Assembly (NCBI GenBank): GCA_033675265.1
Contig: JAUJYZ010001494.1
Span: 949,467-1,013,466, forward strand
DNA from: Actinostola sp. cb2023
Taxonomy: Eukaryota; Cnidaria; Anthozoa; Actiniaria; Actinostolidae
DNA: 64,000 bases
Reading direction: 5' to 3'
Below are positions 24,656 to 35,774 of this stretch, one piece after another. Each line of letters begins with the position of its first letter. Within the stretch, counting starts at the first letter, position 1. The notes under the pieces were generated by a model. That model was not told where the DNA came from and made no database searches. It was given only the letters and a program-made list of their open reading frames with translations. The position numbers were made by a program, and so were the translations under genes.

Positions 24656-24869
24656 AGCAATATGCAGAAATTCTGATCCTTTTGACTAAAATACACATAT
24701 ATCAAAGACCTACTTAAAACCATGGGATGGCTACGCTGATATTTTTTTCAAAAAGCCTCGCTGGCAGACAACTAGAAAAAAATATCAGCGTAGCCATCCC
24801 ATGATTTTAAGTAGGTTTTTGATATATATGTATTTTAGTCAAAAGGATCAGAATTTCTGCATATTGCTG
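24654..24869. mobile_element. Palindromic MITE, family P1 copy 1
   Basis: Arms of about 95-100 bp: CAGCAATATGCAGAAATTC...GGATGGCTACGCTGATATT, then a short loop, then the reverse complement. Copy 2 at 25165-25453 has the same arms and a longer loop. Confidence 0.8.
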
Positions 24870-25164
24870 ACGAAATATCAATATATCAATATATCGGGTG
24901 CATTATGGGTAATTAAATAATCGAAAATTCCCCTTAAAAGTGGGTTGACGCCAGCAAAATTGGTAGAAATATTTAGTTTAATGTTTGTTTTAGTCTTACG
25001 TTTGTTGTTTGTAAGTTTGCTTTCATATATTTTAAATAATAGTATTGGCGGCCAGAATTTTTAATTACCCACAATGCACCCGATATATTGATATTTCGTG
25101 GCGGCCAGAATTTTTGCAAATGACTGTATTTTATATTTTATATTATATTATATTATATTATATA

Positions 25165-25453
25165 CAGCAATATGCAGAAATTCTGATCCTTTTGACTAAA
25201 TATACATATATATATCAAAAACCTACTTAAAATTATGGGATGGCTACGCTGATATTTTTTTCTAGTTGTCTGCCAGCACGCTACCCGTACAGATGGTTGA
25301 CTGTACAAGCATGGATTGGAGAGTCATGAATACGATACAATCTACACACAAACTTTATGAAAAAAATATCAGCGTAGCCATCCCATAATTTTAAGTAGGT
25401 TTTTGATATATATATGTATTTTAGTCAAAAGGATCAGAATTTCTGCATATTGC
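25165..25453. mobile_element. Palindromic MITE, family P1 copy 2
   Basis: Same arms as 24654-24869. The loop holds an additional segment (CACGCTACCCGTACAGATGG...) missing from copy 1. Copy 1 is likely the deleted form or copy 2 carries an insertion. Confidence 0.8.
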
Positions 25454-25678
25454 GCGTAGATAAAAGTGGGTCCAGTTCTGGACTAAAACGCACGTCGACA
25501 GCACGTTCGACAGCACGTTCGACAGCACCGCGTGTACGTGTATGGTTGCATGTACGTTTCTCATAGTGCGTGCGCAAACGACTGAATCCGTGCCGTGCCG
25601 GACTGTGCCGTGACAGTGTCGTGTCATACGAAATATTCTCTATATAACTGTAACTATCAGGTGTACGTTGTTGTTGTT

Positions 25679-25914
25679 GTTTTCGTATGAGTGGGAAGTA
25701 GTTACGGTACGGTTCGTGCTGTACCGTGACCGTATCGCGCCATCATCATGCCGTATCCAAGCATTCTGATTGGTTGAGCGATGATTTTGCGCGCTGTGAT
25801 TGGTTGAATACAATGTCTTCGATTTTTATTTTTTATTTTTTATTTTTTTCAAGTCTTCGATTCCCTATCGTGACCATAACTCCGTGCCGTAGGTTTCCCA
25901 CTCATACGAAAACG
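25679..25914. mobile_element. MITE with TTTTCGTATGAGTGGGAA ends
   Basis: TTTTCGTATGAGTGGGAA at the left is mirrored by TTCCCACTCATACGAAAA at the right. Interior includes GTACCGTGACCGTAT and ATTGGTTGAATAC. A rearranged partial relative is at 34430-34515. Confidence 0.7.
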
Positions 25915-26427
25915 ACTCTATGGGAACATGCTAAGTATTAAACTATGGCTCACTCGGGCGATTAATTCAACTTCCTCTATCATCATTTTACTCCCGTCAA
26001 GCTGTCAAAATAAAGTCACGATACAACTGGACATTTTAATACACACTTAATGGGCTAACTTGTTCAGCAGGCGAGTGATAACATCTAAATTGAACCATGA
26101 ACCAAAATGGCCGATAGTGGACCTTGGTAAGAACGTCTTCCTGTTATTCAAACTATGCGTACGCGTAAAAAAAGTACCTCTAAACGGCAAGCTGATAAAC
26201 AACAAATCAGTTATCGTTATCATCCATTAAGTGAAAGGGTTATCAGTTGAGGCGTCAGTGTTACAAGGAGTGACCTGTCCAACAGTGTGTAGGCATCTTA
26301 CACATTATAAAAACCCGTTTTAAAATTCAGAAATAAAAATACAAATCGGCACGCAGAACCCATTTTAAAAACGGCGAAAATATACGTCATACATCGTAGA
26401 GGTAGGAGCATAGTTACCCTGGCTCCA

Positions 26428-26458
26428 GAGGCTTTGTCAATGTATTTGACAAAGCCTC
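26428..26458. repeat. 13-bp perfect hairpin, 5-base loop
   Basis: GAGGCTTTGTCAA pairs with TTGACAAAGCCTC. No neighbouring gene gives it a role. Confidence 0.6.
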
Positions 26459-26724
26459 GTCCGGGAACCAGTGTAGAGCACAGTCTATACGAATCCTGTT
26501 AAAACTGATTCAATTCCTTTTACACAAGCAGTTGCTGGCGCGCTAGATCTAACTAACAGATTTTTCAGAAAAGTTACATGAGTTTAATATAACGGTCTAC
26601 TAATAAGCCAGCAAAACTACGTATGGTGATATGTCGTCATTATCTGTTTAAGATGTTCGCCGCATATATATTTATAAATAGCACTATCGCAATATAGACA
26701 ACAAAAACGTGTAACAATATAAAT

Positions 26725-26785
26725 AAAGATGGCTGTTCTTATATAGCGCATTTCACATACGCAATGCGCTTAACAGTGTTCTAAT
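26725..26785 (+). mobile_element. Retroposon 3'-tail-like segment
   Basis: TCTTATATAGCGCATTTCACA...GCAATGCGCTTAACAG resembles conserved 3' tails of LINE/SINE families with paired GCGC words. No reverse transcriptase is present; low confidence. Confidence 0.3.
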
Positions 26786-26789
26786 ATCG

Positions 26790-27955
26790 TTCTATTAACT
26801 ACGTACCGATGCGCATATTTTAATGTCAAATTTAGTGATTTAGCTTTTCAAATTGAACTTAAAGAAATTGTTGTGTGCTTTCGGTTCGAGTAAAAGAGCT
26901 TGGCATTCTCGATATGACAGGATGGACTTGAATTCTACAATTATTCTTCTCCGACATCAAAAGCGCAATGCATTCTGTTCACTGATCAGATAAACGATTT
27001 GAATAGTCAGCAGACAGAAAGGTGTCTATCGTGAAGGTACAAATCTACTCTACGTATTCAACTAAACAGAGAATTGTCATTGAAGAGTTTTGAAAGGCTG
27101 TTACCTTTAGGAACACTGGCTTTGTTCTTGCTGCTTGTACTTTGTTGTAGGAGTAGCTTGTAAAATAACTGCACTGTGTTTAAAAATGACTAATGTCAGT
27201 GATATTTGTAGCTACATTGTAGTCAATCCTATGAATTCGGCAAGGATTAATAGGATGAGATTAGGTGTAGTTAGCTTTGAGATATTATACCTTAACAAAC
27301 TATACTACGAACGAGCTCTTAATCCACGAATGAGTAGTCAACTACGCGGCAAAATCAATGATGGATCTGTTCATGTACGTGGCGTGGTCTGATTACAAGA
27401 TGATAAAAGCGTCCTAGCATACACGCACTCATTGGTGGGCCATCAGTTGACAAACTTACAATTCCGCCAATGCAAGATAACGTGGCAGCGAAGGTCTATT
27501 TTAACTCCCGTCAATTAGCGGTCACTGAGAGACAACCAGTCGAGGCCAAGCAGAGATATCCTAATTCAAACCAAATGTGTCCACTTAGACGGTGTAGCGT
27601 GATATGTCTCTTTCAGTAGGAAACACTCAACATTTCGCTCACTTTTGATGATACAACTACTTTCAATCCGACTGCAACGTACAAATTGTCGTTGTTTATA
27701 CCCCGCCCTTCATCATGTACCTTGTAGTCTGTGAGCACGCACATATGCACAATTTTAATTACTGACGGTCAGACTACTGAGATAGCATCGCCCGTTTTTG
27801 GCAACAGTTATAGCCGGGCGTCAAGTCTGACTTTTCAAGTTTGTCTTTCTAAAGAAAACACAGTCATCATCATCCGTTCAACTTAGAGCTTTAATCAATA
27901 TTTATGGAGATAAAATTAAAAGATTCAAAATAGATTTCATTGAGGAGTAGTACAA
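26790..27955. other. Gene-free stretch
   Basis: No motif, repeat or exon recognised. Confidence 0.4.
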
Positions 27956-27956
27956 T

Positions 27957-28549
27957 TAGCCACTTTGGAAACGAGTAAAAGGCTGGGAACGAGTTTTTAG
28001 AATTAATCTAATTAAGAAATGAACCCCATCACAAGAAAGAGCATATCAGAATTAGTAAGTTTGCAAATGACGACATATCACCATACGTAGTTTTGCAAAT
28101 CAAATCAAAAGACTTTATTTTCTGAGGGTGACACTAAACAGTCTCAGACTGATAAACTTGTGGCCCTCTAACCTAAACTAAATAAATCTATAAATCTATA
28201 AATATAATTATAAAAAGTTGAACATCAATCTAAAATACAAAAATTACATTGCATAAGAATAAGAAATTCGATAGGTTTAGTTAGATATTGAACGAGTAAC
28301 AGCTTTCCAAACATCTCGAAATTTACAAAGAAATGTATGTTACAGGGGACAAGCGTCCCCCGTAACCATACATTTCTTTGCAGTTTTTTCAGTTCATTTG
28401 CTACTTGTCCAAACCCTATCAAATTCCTGAAACTTACTATAATTCTGACATGCATGCATGCTCTTTCTTGTGATGGGGTTCATTTCTTAATTAGATTAAT
28501 TAGTCTAAAAACTCATTCCCAGTCCTTTACTCGTTTCCAAAGTGGCTAA
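27957..28549. mobile_element. MITE with about 88-bp TIRs and an internal palindrome
   Basis: TAGCCACTTTGGAAACGAGT...CCCATCACAAGAAAGAGC at the left is mirrored at 28464-28549. Inside, 28329-28380 is a second inverted repeat (AAAGAAATGTATG... pairing with ...CATACATTTCTTT), likely a nested insertion. Confidence 0.75.
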
Positions 28550-29950
28550 TATTGTTGAATAAATGAAGACAACGGAGTTGCTGTGAAATGTGCCCTCAGA
28601 CTGGATATATGCTCCTCTAAACTGCATTATCAAGCTTCCTCGGGCAAACATCACAGCATCGGTCCTGAACTATACTCTTGCATTTTTTACATATTATTGT
28701 AGTCTGTTGGGCTGCGATCTTTTCGTTTTCCGCTCTGTGGTTTCCGTAGTCAATCCATTGATGCCACCAACATATCCGCACCATTTAGTCAGTACTACTA
28801 TGTGCTTAGATGTACAAAGTTTCAATTTCATATCTTTGCTAACACACGCCGGACTTGAAGTTCCGCCGCTCAAGATCAATTTTATAAAAAGACAAGGAAA
28901 GACGGCTGGGGCTTCAGTAGTACTTGTATACTCTTCTAAAAATAGTACTGCGTATTTATAGTCATTTGTAAAGTGTATTGCAATAAGTTTACAGTTAACA
29001 GTCCACTGACGCAAACTTTACTGGAAGATTGTCGCAATTTCAATGTGCATTCTTCATGGCTAATGGTATTCAACAGGGAAAGATACAAATATCAGACTAT
29101 ACACACACTAGTTTCTTCCCCCACTATGCATACCACAGTAGATTATCTGTGCGTTTCTTTTTTACTGTCAAATGATGTCTTTTCTCTTCAATGAAAAAGA
29201 AGTGTCGTTATATCCCGGCTAAATGCAAAGACTAAGGAATCAGTGACGAGTCATGCAACGAAGCCGAAGCACTTGATCTACCCTTGAAGTTATCTGATTA
29301 AAAACCGTAGCGATGACAGAACCAAAACATTCTTGAAACAAAAATAGCAAGTGACCTTTGGAGTAGTTGTTATCAGGACACAGAATTCCAACTATTTTAC
29401 AACAAATCAATATCAGGCGCGGAAGTGATACTAGAGACAAATCTCTCAAATTCAACCCACGCGCGGGAAACTGCTTTAGGGAACAACGAGCCTCTTATGG
29501 TTCAGTTATTATTGCTTTTATATAATGTGGTGTGAGAGATGACTTACCATAAAGAAAGACCGTTGTTTTGCAATGCTATACTGATACCAAAGTAGAACAA
29601 ATAAACAATCCAACCTGTTGAGTGTGTTGAAATAAGTTCACGTTAGTTAAGTGTTCTGCAGTTATTCTAAGATCAAAGTCACAATTATCACAATAATTGA
29701 CAATGAGTAGCAGAGGATAATAATCGAGAATATAAATATTAAACAATAATACAATAGTAAATTTATAGAGCACCAATTCCTTACAGCACTTTATTTTTAG
29801 GTCAGTTTCAATCCATTTTTATTAATCACAAACACTGTATTGTGACAACCCTTTTGGTTATAATTAAAAGTGCAGGAACCAAGGCCCCCCAGCGGCCTCT
29901 CGTCTCCGCGGTCCCTGCTGCAGAAATAGATGCCGAGTTGTCGATGCCAC
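28550..29950. other. Gene-free stretch
   Basis: Two overlapping frames of 106-123 codons on opposite strands (28590-29014) show no domain or splice support. Nothing else recognised. Confidence 0.35.
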
Positions 29951-30379
29951 TGAGCTAAGGGGCGGACCATTTGATCGTTGATGGGGGTGGGGGTTAAATC
30001 CCAAAATAAATATCGAGCAAGCTAGCACTTCCACCTTTAAAAAAATATCGTGCAAGAACAAATGCATCAAAAAAAATATCGTGCATTATTGTGACACCAA
30101 CTTCAGATTTTTTTAAATTTGACGTAGATGTAGATGATAGACCTAAAATTGAGTGATCATGCATTTTTTTCGTCGCCAGATTCGGGTATTGATTGTTCAT
30201 GTGGGATACCTGTGTACTCTGCGCGGGACAGGTCTTGAATTTCAAATTCAAAACCTAGCTCAAGGGGCGTAGCGTGCATTTGAGTGGTCAGCATTTTACT
30301 ATATATATTTGTGTAGCGAGAAAATCCGCTGGAAAACGAAGAAAATGGTATATTTCCAAGGCTCTAGTTTTCACTGAAA

Positions 30380-30440
30380 TTTCCAGGGGGACTATGCCTC
30401 CTGACCCCTCTAGAAGCGCGCGGCTTCGGCTTCGTTTCTC
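30380..30440. repeat. Segment related to CCAGGGGGACTATGCC family
   Basis: TTCCAGGGGGACTATGCCTCCTGACCCCTCTAG resembles the TTCTGGGG(G)...GCATG..CCCC segments repeated at 63610-63820 and near 60190. This suggests one dispersed repeat family. Confidence 0.4.
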
Positions 30441-30531
30441 TGTGCGTACATTAGAAAAAAAGCATGCTACGCCTCTGAAAAGTATTGCAACGCGAGCATT
30501 GAATACTTGATAATTATATATTTAACTAATA

Positions 30532-30684
30532 GAAGATGACTCTATGTGCTTCTATACACAAATAATGCACGCTGTGGTTTTGAAAGCTGCTAGTGGATGC
30601 ACGAGCGGACCGCGAGTGCATTCAGCAGCTTTCAAAACCTCAGAAGTGCATTATTTTTGTATAGAAGCAAGGAGAGTCATCTTC
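30532..30684. mobile_element. Nested palindromic MITE
   Basis: GAAGATGACTCTATGTGCTTC and AATAATGCAC... and TTTGAAAGCTGCT arms are mirrored around a GATGCACGAGCGGACCGC loop. Further TAATGCACGCTCAACAGCCAATCA follows at 30767, the usual end motif of this group. Confidence 0.7.
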
Positions 30685-31172
30685 CGTGATTCGCTTTATA
30701 ATATAAAACTAGTTTTAAACAGGTTTTCTGCTTTGTTTTCGCTGCTCCGTACTTCTATAACATAATAATGCACGCTCAACAGCCAATCAAATCGCGCGTT
30801 CTTGGGAGGTACACATAGTTTATATTATAATAGCTTATACTCCCTAGGATTTTTCTGTTTCAGTGGAAATTTCACCATTCATTGATTGATGGCATGTAAA
30901 TTATTTAATAAATCATGATGTAAGTAGAACAACAGACTGTACAAATAATTAAATAAAATAACAAAGATACTTTGTTATACAATTTTCAATATTATCAATT
31001 TGGCAACGGAATAGATATTGGCAATAAAAATAAGTTTGGTTAAAAAATATATCGTGCAAGGGCCTAAGGCAGTGAAAAAATATCGTGCAACATGAAAAGG
31101 TGAAAAAAAAATATCGACCATACTTTAAATCGCCCCCACCCCCCATCAAAAATCAAATGGTTCGCCCCTAAT

Positions 31173-31535
31173 GAGGGTTTATCATGTAATTTCAAAACTC
31201 ATAGGACAAAAAAATGATTATCATAGCTGGAAAGAGCTCGTTGAAATTAGTAAAAATGTGAAGTTTGGAAAAGATCGCTCCACAAATTACGAATTAGATA
31301 TGAATTTTCAAAAATCGAAATTTTATATGAAAACCTATGGAAATTACGCTTAGAGGCAACTCTTGCCTCCAACAAAGGTTTTCATACAAAATTTCGATTT
31401 TTGAAAATTCATATCTTCGTAATTTGTGGAGCGATCTTTTCCAAACTTCACATTTTTACTAATTTCAACGAGCTCTTTCCAGCTATGATAACCATTTTTT
31501 GTCCTATGAGTTTTGAAATTACCTGATAAACCCTC
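31173..31535. mobile_element. Palindromic MITE with about 160-bp arms
   Basis: GAGGGTTTATCATGTAATTTC to AATCGAAATTTTATATGAAAACC is mirrored by GGTTTTCATACAAAATTTCG to GATAAACCCTC. Loop is about 35 bases. It begins 4 bases after the neighbouring element ends. Confidence 0.85.
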
Positions 31536-31539
31536 GTTA

Positions 31540-32728
31540 AAAGTCGTCGAACTTCAGTCACACTACCGTGACACTACGTTTGATTCGTTCGGCCGAGTTC
31601 CATTTTAAAGCGGAACGTAGATTGATATAGTCCTTCATGTATGGTACATTATAATGGTCCGTATATCATATGTTTTAAAATATCTTCAATTCCTATTCTT
31701 CTATTTCTATATTCTGTTTTATAACTCACTAACTTAGTATGCTTTGCTTGGTCTTCCCATTGTGTGTTCTTCAGTTTTTCTCTTTCCTTGCTTTATTCAG
31801 TATGTCGTGTCGCCGCGGTATCTATCTATTTAGAACTGTTTCAGATAATCATAGCCTGATCCTTAGCAGCCGCCACAACATCCGTTGATGTCCTACACTC
31901 TCATCCATTTATTCACCGTGTTACCATGACAACGCCCTTGGCAGCAAGTGGTGGGTCGGGAGAAGAAAAATATTGGTCCCATATAGCATCAATTTCAAAA
32001 ATAAGAGAGGGGGACTGAAATTAAAAACTCGAGCTTTTACGATATCTCATGGCTGATTGCCATTCATTAGTCTTTGCTTGTTTCCTTTCCAGAGTCCGTC
32101 GTATTTTAGTGAAGTTGGCTTCTGGTTTAGTCTGGTCTTCCTCAATGGCTTCCTCTAGGAAGTCCTTCCTAAAAAAAAACAACAACAAACAAACAAACAA
32201 AATGAAAACGAAAAGACAAGACTACAGGCAATGCAAACCAGCCTTAAAATAAAGCTATTTTTGGTGAACCGGAATTCTGTTCCTCCGCTTATAAATTATA
32301 TTTTATATTACAATATATATTACTCTTTCGCTATGCACATTGCTCACTCGTCGCTTCTCCCACACAAGCGAAGTATTCACATATTATTGACAGCCAAAGG
32401 GTACATAACAATATCTTACCTTAGTCGGTCTACTGGCGCCAGATCAGAGGTACAAGAATCATTTTCATCTCTTTGATGCAGGACTGAAACAACTACATCA
32501 AATACTCGGTAATCTGACAAATGAAGCCATCTATCAAACACCAAGGTCTTAGTAATAATGAATTCGTTAATCCTGTGCATCTTAACAGTCAAGTGTTAGT
32601 ATATCCCTGGTTATCCCTATTAATTTGTCAACGTACTGCTAAAACTTTTCGATAATCAAATCGGCCAACTCATCTGTAATAGCACAGTGAATTCAGCATC
32701 ACGAATCGACTCAGTTGTTTGTTTTTGT
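31540..32728. other. Gene-free stretch
   Basis: No exon or repeat recognised apart from a short AAAC run at 32170-32200. Confidence 0.4.
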
Positions 32729-32729
32729 G

Positions 32730-33016
32730 TATATAGCTAATTGCATAATCGTTGTCGGGTTGAAAATCATGAAAGCTATGACCAAAAGGAATTCTGGGAG
32801 ATTAAAACTCTCAAATAACACCGTCAAATCATCGAACTTTTCATCCAGACTTGTTGGATCTTAGTTAAATAGCTCATATACCTTCAAAACTACGAGAACA
32901 TTGAATATATCTGTATGTAATGCGGGTCATGAACTGATTTCCCATCCATCCTTGCGGTCTCAGCTTGTATAATTTGTGATTTTCAACCCGACAGCGATTA
33001 TGCAATTAGCTATATA
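32730..33016. mobile_element. MITE with 40-bp TIRs, copy B
   Basis: Same family as 1481-1768, in the same orientation. The TIRs differ by a few bases (GGGTTG for GGGTCG, ACAGCG for ACAACG) and the interior is mostly alignable. Confidence 0.85.
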
Positions 33017-33539
33017 TAAATGGATTGATGCCTTATAGGCTTCGCCAACAGGAACAACACTAATATACAGCTGAACTCTGATAAGCAAAAAGATTTGCAT
33101 GGTAAACGCAATATTTTACCGGCTGAGCGCTATCCGGCATTGAAAATGTTTCATTTAAAAGTCGAGTTATTGTCGACCATTTTTATCGTTATTTTAATGG
33201 AACATTCAAGTTTCTTTTATGATATTTCACATTAACATCGAAATAGTAAGTATGTAATAGTTAGGCAGAGATGGACGGTTCTTTCGTTTGTTCAGTCGGA
33301 ATTGGAATATGGCTCTTCAAAGAGCTGCCGCCCACAACTAAAGGAGTTGACCAACAAAAGAACCACAAATTTACCATTATTGAATACTTTAACACACGAT
33401 CAGTATATTGGAGATATTTAAGAACTAACCTTAAAGGTGACTTAATCGTACATCAATTCAAATATACAACCCCCACGTTTGAACCTTTGAGGTTCTTACC
33501 CGCGTTACACGAGCATAAAGGCGCGTATTGAGCGCCAAA

Positions 33540-33910
33540 AACCAATAGGCTGGAAAATACGTTTTGTACAAGGCTAAAACTGCTTTAGCAAAGAGTTCAA
33601 GTTATATGTGATGGTTTTTGACCGGTAAAAGTGAAATTAGAGCGTTAACCCAAAGTGAAAATTTGATTTGAAAACTGTCCACATGGGTCAGCTCTGTATA
33701 TTTGCTATTACTGCTGATGTTTTCCCCTTAATTACCTCAAATTTGAAACAAAAAGCAGGAAAATGGCTTTGTACAACGCTAAAATAGCTTTAGGTAGACA
33801 ATTTACGTTGTTTTTAATAGTTTGTGCTTAGTTAAAATAAAATTAGAGTGTTAACCCAAAGCGAAAATCGAAAGTCAAACTGTTCAAAAGGGCTGGTTTT
33901 TAGCGCTTTT
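33540..33910. repeat. Diverged tandem duplication (about 200-bp unit)
   Basis: GTACAAGGCTAAAACTGCTTTAG...AGAGCGTTAACCCAAAGTG is followed about 210 bases later by GTACAACGCTAAAATAGCTTTAG...AGAGTGTTAACCCAAAGCG. Confidence 0.55.
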
Positions 33911-34429
33911 GGCGGATATTACGCGATGTTGAAATACATTTCCTCTTAAAGCACAAGCTCAAGCATAATTGAGTTTCAATATTTTGTCCATTTATTGCGC
34001 TTACTTTCTAATGCTTGTCTTTTGTTGTAAGACAGACAATATCTAAGGGGAAAAAACGTCTTTTAACTCGTGATTACTAACCCGTGAGTAAATAGTTCGA
34101 TATAACGCTGTTACGGTAGTCGCGAAAAATGCATGTATCTCGAATGTCGGTAACTGTGCTCCCCCTTCCCCCACCCCCCTCCCCCACAAAAGAACAGGGG
34201 ACTGGGAACGAGTTAATTAGAATTAATGGCGCAATATACTCGGCTGTAAACTTCTTTCACTAAGTTGCCGCTGAATTACATCGCAGGCTCACAACTTTGG
34301 GGGAGAGGTGAGTTGGTTGAAATATTGTTTGAAATATTGTTTGAAAGTGATATTTTATTTTGTGTAAACAGAATACATGGGTTCACCCGAGTCACCAGGC
34401 GCAGCCATGGTTCAACTTGAGTAGTGGAG

Positions 34430-34515
34430 TGTGAAACCTACGCAGTAACGGTACGGAATCGAAGACATTCAACCAATCACAGCGTACCGTTACTACTGCC
34501 TACCCATACAAAAAC
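34430..34515. mobile_element. Partial relative of the 25679 MITE
   Basis: GAATCGAAGACATTCAACCAATCACAGCG is the near reverse complement of part of 25790-25865, and GTAACGGTACGG also recurs. Truncated and rearranged. Confidence 0.5.
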
Positions 34516-34525
34516 GAACCGTCCA

Positions 34526-34726
34526 TACAAGCATCAAGAGTTCCAGACTTCCGGTACGCGCGCAATGCATTGTGAGATTATTACAAAGGAAAAGTGAGCA
34601 CCAAGTGAGTAAAAAAAACATAGCTTGGGCTCCCTGTGTCTAGAATTGGTGCTCACTTTTCCTTTGTAATAATCTCATAATGCATTGCGCGCGTACCGGA
34701 AGTCTGGAACTCTTGATGCTTGTATC
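34526..34726. mobile_element. Palindromic MITE, family P2 copy 1
   Basis: Arms of about 75 bp (ATACAAGCATCAAGAGTTCC...AAAGGAAAAGTGAGCACC) around an asymmetric loop. Copy 2 is at 41758-41951 with the loop in the opposite orientation. Confidence 0.85.
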
Positions 34727-34970
34727 ATTGTGAGTGCGTGGCGTAGCCAAGGCAGCTCATTTATGTTTTTGAATGAAAAATAGGCCGCCGAGGAAGTGTG
34801 AATCAAATCCTAAGCATTATCTAACTCTTGTTATGGCGATATAATTAATTGTACGTAACAATGTGGAAAAGGCGCGCACTTCAAACCGTGCGAATTCATT
34901 GTAATTCAAAAGAATTTCCAAGGTTTTTGGACATTTACCAAGGTTTGACGAGCGCGCGTTTTTCCCAGTG

Positions 34971-35542
34971 TATACACCTATTTCAAAAAACGTCGGCATC
35001 TGAAATCTGAATCTGTGACCACAATGGATCATGGGAAGAAATAACAACAGCAAATAAGATTCATGAAAACTGAAAAATACCTTTCTTAGTCTTTGTTAGT
35101 ATACTTACCAACACAGCTGGTTCGTCGTAATTTATTATAATTAAAATTCACAACTCACACCAACAATAGATCTTTTTACCGATACGGCGGCCATCTTGAA
35201 TTATGGGATGCCCAGGGTGCAAGCTAGTAACCATTTGGCCATGAAAAACTACGAAAACCTAATTTAAAGCAATGAAGTCGTACAAAATCATACAACAATA
35301 CACAACACATGTAGATAGTAAGCCCATACAACGTAACACTATGGCTAGAGTGACATAGAATATAATATATTGACGCGACTCCAGTCACTCCACACTCTAT
35401 AGTTTTTGGGTCATTTGCACCCTGGGCATCCCATAATGTTTTAGCCAAAACAATAGAATTCAAAATGGCCGCCGTATCGGTAAAAAGGTCTATTCCTCTC
35501 GGTCTCAGATTTCAGATGCCAACGTTTTTTGAAATAGGTGTA
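34971..35542. mobile_element. MITE with TATACACCTATTTCAAAAAA ends, copy 2, carrying a nested element
   Basis: Ends match 14429-14699. An inner inverted repeat, 35163-35225 (AGATCTTTTTACCGATACGG...ATGCCCAGGGTGCAA) against 35409-35491, is a second MITE inserted in the first. Confidence 0.75.
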
Positions 35543-35774
35543 ACAACATGGGAGCCTGGCACGAAATCTATTTGTCTCTTACACGGACACACATGTTCGA
35601 GTTTGAGTACAGCCCTGGTGCTCCCCACAGATGGCTGAACGGCTGCTCAAACGAAAGATTTCGCAGGCTTAGGGGACTGGACCGGGAAGGACCAAGTTTC
35701 TTACGCCGCTACGCAGAATAATCAAATTTAATAATACACGCTTCCACAAAGAGAGCGTGAATTCAATTCAGCAT

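Larger units (their letters stand above)
24310..25170. repeat. Diverged segmental duplication around AT-rich tract
   Basis: 24336-24430 and 24942-25030 share GTTTGTTGTTTGTAAGT and flanking words, each followed by a CACCGATATAT/CACCCGATATAT segment, an ATATT-rich microsatellite and a palindromic MITE. The duplication predates or accompanied the MITE copies. Confidence 0.5.
29957..31169. mobile_element. Non-autonomous element with AGGGGCG(G/A)ACCATTTGAT ends
   Basis: Left end AGGGGCGGACCATTTGAT, then GTTGATGGGGGTGGGGG and AAAAAATATCGTGCAAG, is mirrored at 31040-31169. Multiple AAATATCGTGCA words occur in both arms. It carries a nested palindrome at 30532-30684 and no ORF of note. Confidence 0.7.

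Noticed and set aside
29895..29965. tRNA A-box-like TAGCTCAGTGG on the minus strand
   Set aside because: No convincing B box (GGTTCGANNCC) or cloverleaf follows; it abuts a transposon end. A tRNA-derived SINE remains possible but unsupported.
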